NCBI GenBank assembly: GCA_020160935.1
Contig: JAIUPL010000003.1
Location: forward strand, 238,173-302,172
DNA length: 64,000 nucleotides
Reading direction: 5' to 3'
Source: Bacteroidota bacterium
GTDB taxonomy: Bacteria > Bacteroidota > Bacteroidia > Chitinophagales > Saprospiraceae
Every line of letters starts with the position of its first letter. Position 1 is the first letter of the stretch. Below the pieces are notes generated by a model. It did no database searches. It saw nothing but the letters and a program-made list of their open reading frames with translations, and was not told the origin of the DNA. The position numbers were made by a program, and so were the translations under genes. Below, piece by piece: positions 61,482 through 64,000 of the stretch.

Positions 61482-62714
61482 ATGAAGCCGATTCTCATTG
61501 TTCTATCTTTTTCTATTGCTTTTCCACTGTTGTCCCACGCACAAGAAACGGAAGATTATAATTACCGAATCTGTACGGAAATCGTATTGAATCGTGGAGA
61601 GGTAACAGATTCACCCGAATTGCCACCTGGTCTTACAGCAAAAGCAGTTGCGTTCAAACCCGAACTGGGGAAATACTGGTCCAATGGTCGCGTGCTCAAA
61701 GTAGGTTTTATGGGAGGCGATGAAGCCATGCGCAATCGAGTTGTAAAATACGCCAGAGAATGGTCGGAAGTGGCCAATATTCGTTTTCAATTTGTTGAAA
61801 AAGGCGAAACGGACTTGCGGGTTGCCTTCACGCAAGGCATGGGCACCTGGTCGCTGATCGGTACAGATGCGAGCCAAATGCCTCAATACAAACCGACTAT
61901 TAATTTTGGCTGGTTCAATAAAAGGATGCCGGAAGCGGAGTATCGTGCTACAATTCTGCACGAATTCGGGCATGCGCTTGGTTTGCTGCACGAACACCAG
62001 CATCCATTGGGAGGTATCCCTTGGGATAAGCCCAAACTCTACAATTTCTACCTGCGCACACAAGGCTGGGATCAGTCGATGGTAGATCAGCAGGTGCTGA
62101 AACACTACAATACCAACAAAACGCAGTACAGTCAGTACGATCCTTATTCTATCATGCACTACCCTATCCCCAACAACCTGACGGTGGGTGATTTTGAAGT
62201 AGGCATGAATATGGACCTTTCTTCAACAGACAAGGCTTTTGTCGGTAAAGTGTATCCGAAAAAGAATAGCCTGCCCGCAGTTAAGCCACCTGCCGAAAAA
62301 CCGGTGGTTCGTACCAATCCTTCGGTTCCAACTCGTACCAAACCGGTGGCTACCAGCAGCGGACTCAGCATCACGTTCCGGGATATGTTGCCGGAAAACC
62401 AAAAACGCGAGCAGGTATGGATTACCATCGACGGTGTGACCCGCACTTTTGTACTCGATCAGGAGAGTAGCCAGGCCGGAAAAATCACCTTCAATTTTTC
62501 CGGCGAAGGTGTCTATTCGTATGTGATTCGCACCAAAACAACCTTTCTGGAGCGTGTCAATGGCCGCTTGCAGGAACGCGTGTTGAATGGATACAGCGAA
62601 GGAGAAATGCAATTGCGTAAAAGCGCTGTCTACGACCTCGCTATCGGTAAAAACTACAACGATCGCTGGTTTGAGGTGAAACTGCTGCCTGCATCCGCTT
62701 CAAAAGCGAGATAG
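61482..62714 (+). CDS. Secreted astacin-type (M12A) zinc metalloprotease
   Basis: A 410-residue exported protease. ATG 61482 starts a signal peptide (MKPILIVLSFSIAFPLLSHA); an upstream TTG reading is less likely. The astacin zinc motif HEFGHALGLLHEHQ begins near residue 161, and the Met-turn SIMHYP is near 224. The propeptide-like start and metzincin domain fill residues 25-260. After a Pro-rich linker (VKPPAEKPVVRTNPSVPTRT) there is an unclassified C-terminal beta domain (about 300-410). No T9SS domain is recognised at the end, so the export route after Sec is unclear. Ends 12 bp from the convergent M1-like gene. Confidence 0.87.
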   Translation: MKPILIVLSFSIAFPLLSHAQETEDYNYRICTEIVLNRGEVTDSPELPPGLTAKAVAFKPELGKYWSNGRVLKVGFMGGDEAMRNRVVKYAREWSEVANIRFQFVEKGETDLRVAFTQGMGTWSLIGTDASQMPQYKPTINFGWFNKRMPEAEYRATILHEFGHALGLLHEHQHPLGGIPWDKPKLYNFYLRTQGWDQSMVDQQVLKHYNTNKTQYSQYDPYSIMHYPIPNNLTVGDFEVGMNMDLSSTDKAFVGKVYPKKNSLPAVKPPAEKPVVRTNPSVPTRTKPVATSSGLSITFRDMLPENQKREQVWITIDGVTRTFVLDQESSQAGKITFNFSGEGVYSYVIRTKTTFLERVNGRLQERVLNGYSEGEMQLRKSAVYDLAIGKNYNDRWFEVKLLPASASKAR

Positions 62715-62726
62715 GAAACAGGTGTT

Positions 62727-64000
62727 TCAAAATGTTTTCACATTGTTCGCCACGTCCACATCTCCTGATATGTGTTCTGGGTCTATCTCGATTTTGCGGA
62801 TAGAGTCAAGTGAGTAGTTCAGTTTGAACAGGTAGGTCTTTTGTGCAGAATTCCACACCTCCTTTTCATGCGTACGCTGTAATTCGGTTGGTATGTAAAA
62901 GGTTTTCAAGGTATTATCAGCAAATGTTACTGCAAGCACAACAGGCAAAACAGAGCCTCTTAATCGTTCCAGTTCGATAGAAGTGGTGTTATCTCCGCCG
63001 GTTTTCACCGACTTGATACTGTAATCTACCTGAGTGCGGGTATTGGCATACTGTTCCCAAAGCCAATCGAGTTCATAACCCGAAGTACGTTCCAGTATGT
63101 GGATACATTCATCCACTGGCGGACTACCATACCGGTATGGGGTAAAAATTCTGGTGAGGCTTTTTTGAAAAGCGCGATCACCGGCAGCGTAGATAAATTG
63201 CTTTAGCAAGTAATTGTTTTTCAGCAGGTTATATTGAAAATCCCAGGAAATGGCTGGTATAAGATCAGGTGTTGAGGTTTTGGATGAAAAGACCATCATT
63301 GGATATTCAGCGCGCAGTTCGCCTGCTTCTACCACCGTTAGTTGCGGGTACTGGTAAGGCATGAAACGTTGTTCAAATTTGCCGAGTTCTGTTTCCAACT
63401 CTTCCAGTTGGTGGTCGTTGTTTAAAGAAAAGGAATGGAGCGTTAGTCCATCTCTGTACTGTTTCTTCTGGTGTTTGAAATTCGGATCCGCAGCCCAGAC
63501 AAAATCACAAATCTGGTTTGCCTGAAATTTCCAGACACTCACAAGGCCATAGTTTGGTTTTATGGCAACGCCCGGATTTTCATACCCATAGCCGATCATA
63601 TCGGCATTGGTCAACACGCCCGTGCCTGCCACCATGTATTTCTGCGGCAAGGTAATATCCACCTTATACGAACCGAATTCGCCGGAGTTGTCTGGTTCGT
63701 ACGGTGATCCCAGGCGCCAACCCATGTTATTGTACACGCACACTTGCGGGTACCAGTGCAAAAAAATGTAATCGGCGCCGGAAGGTGCATTGCGCCCGGT
63801 TCCTCCGCTGAATTTCGGGATTTCAGCCTGCCAGGCAATGGTGTACGTATCGGCATCGCCCGGTAGCAGTGGCCTGCTTAGTTTAATTTCGAGCAGGTTC
63901 TGGCTGAGACTTTGTGGCGCTATCGCATCCTCCTCACGAGATTCTATGATGTTAAAATCGATGGCTACACCATTTTGCTGCACAGCATAAATATCGTATT
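62727..64000 (-). CDS. M1-like aminopeptidase fragment lacking the zinc motif; N-terminus outside the window
   Basis: The open frame runs off the right edge, giving at least 424 residues of a C-terminal part. N-terminal M1 features are clear: IFLHWYPQVCVYNNMGWRLG, FGSYKVDITLPQKYMVAGTG and VWKFQANQICDFVWAADPNF. Active M1 enzymes then have EYPMM followed by HEIGHQWF-type and E ligands; here EYPMMVFSSKTSTPDLIPAI goes directly into DFQYNLLKNNYLLKQFIYAA and the C-terminal helical region. No HExxH occurs in the visible sequence, and no stop or frame change marks the junction, so the metal site has been removed in frame. It may be a binding protein or decayed gene. Confidence 0.75.
   Translation of the reverse strand, partial: YDIYAVQQNGVAIDFNIIESREEDAIAPQSLSQNLLEIKLSRPLLPGDADTYTIAWQAEIPKFSGGTGRNAPSGADYIFLHWYPQVCVYNNMGWRLGSPYEPDNSGEFGSYKVDITLPQKYMVAGTGVLTNADMIGYGYENPGVAIKPNYGLVSVWKFQANQICDFVWAADPNFKHQKKQYRDGLTLHSFSLNNDHQLEELETELGKFEQRFMPYQYPQLTVVEAGELRAEYPMMVFSSKTSTPDLIPAISWDFQYNLLKNNYLLKQFIYAAGDRAFQKSLTRIFTPYRYGSPPVDECIHILERTSGYELDWLWEQYANTRTQVDYSIKSVKTGGDNTTSIELERLRGSVLPVVLAVTFADNTLKTFYIPTELQRTHEKEVWNSAQKTYLFKLNYSLDSIRKIEIDPEHISGDVDVANNVKTF

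Noticed and set aside
1..64000. tRNA genes
   Set aside because: Gaps between genes were scanned for a TTC-loop next to an acceptor stem and none was convincing; a dedicated tRNA search would be needed to exclude them.

Overview
The window comes from a chromosome of a Bacteroidota member. Three things point there: type IX secretion (T9SS) C-terminal signals on five proteins, a SusC/CirA-type TonB receptor with an N-terminal carboxypeptidase-regulatory domain, and Bacteroidetes-style promoters (TAnnTTTG -7 boxes) with no obvious Shine-Dalgarno sequences. The large secreted adhesin-like protein and the domain mix suggest a Saprospiraceae-like lineage; that placement is inference. No rRNA, tRNA, CRISPR array, prophage or insertion sequence was recognised.

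Layout. 1-3.3 kb: nnr (cut by the left edge), a CaiB/BaiF CoA-transferase and Mrp. 3.3-8.3 kb: a minus-strand run topA-holA-LysM hydrolase-like gene. 8.4-14.3 kb: small membrane and secreted proteins, a one-domain asparaginase, a penicillin-acylase-like hydrolase and lolA. 14.3-17.9 kb: a PgpH-like membrane protein without its HD domain, a cobalamin adenosyltransferase, a CpcT/CpeT-like lipoprotein, and YebC. 18-23 kb: a T9SS M1 aminopeptidase and a TonB receptor. 23-27 kb: a four-gene surface-polysaccharide operon (deacetylase-like, Wzi-like, sugar N-acetyltransferase, NusG/UpxY-like). 27-31 kb: metH between two long palindromes. 31-35 kb: a HerA/DUF853 ATPase, a rhodanese-fold protein lacking its cysteine, and an adjacent pair of probable conflict effectors (a TIR-like protein and a trypsin-like protease that share a helical N-terminal domain). 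35-46 kb: three large T9SS cargo proteins and two Fe-S electron-transfer genes separated by palindromes. 46-53 kb: housekeeping genes (phosphoribosyltransferase, YjbR, deoxynucleoside kinase, gatC, an ABC ATPase, cystathionine beta-synthase, MBOAT, YggS). 53-64 kb: a 2633-residue repeat adhesin, an astacin-type protease and an M1-like protein that has lost its zinc site.

The most unusual feature is a set of about a dozen intergenic elements. Each is built from short tandem units (7, 9 or 10 bp), usually arranged as a long, often perfect, inverted repeat around a 13-17 nt loop. They almost always start or end at a stop codon. Sequences differ between loci but the architecture is the same. Two pairs of arms differ by exactly one 7-bp unit, one palindrome has copied the last codons of a gene into its far arm, and three share a TTTGGC-N15-GCCAAA-like tip. 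They probably act as 3'-end/terminator structures and may spread or grow by a copying mechanism.

Two possible structured RNAs (39985-40099 and about 10381-10475) and the protease/TIR pair are the other main candidates for undescribed biology.
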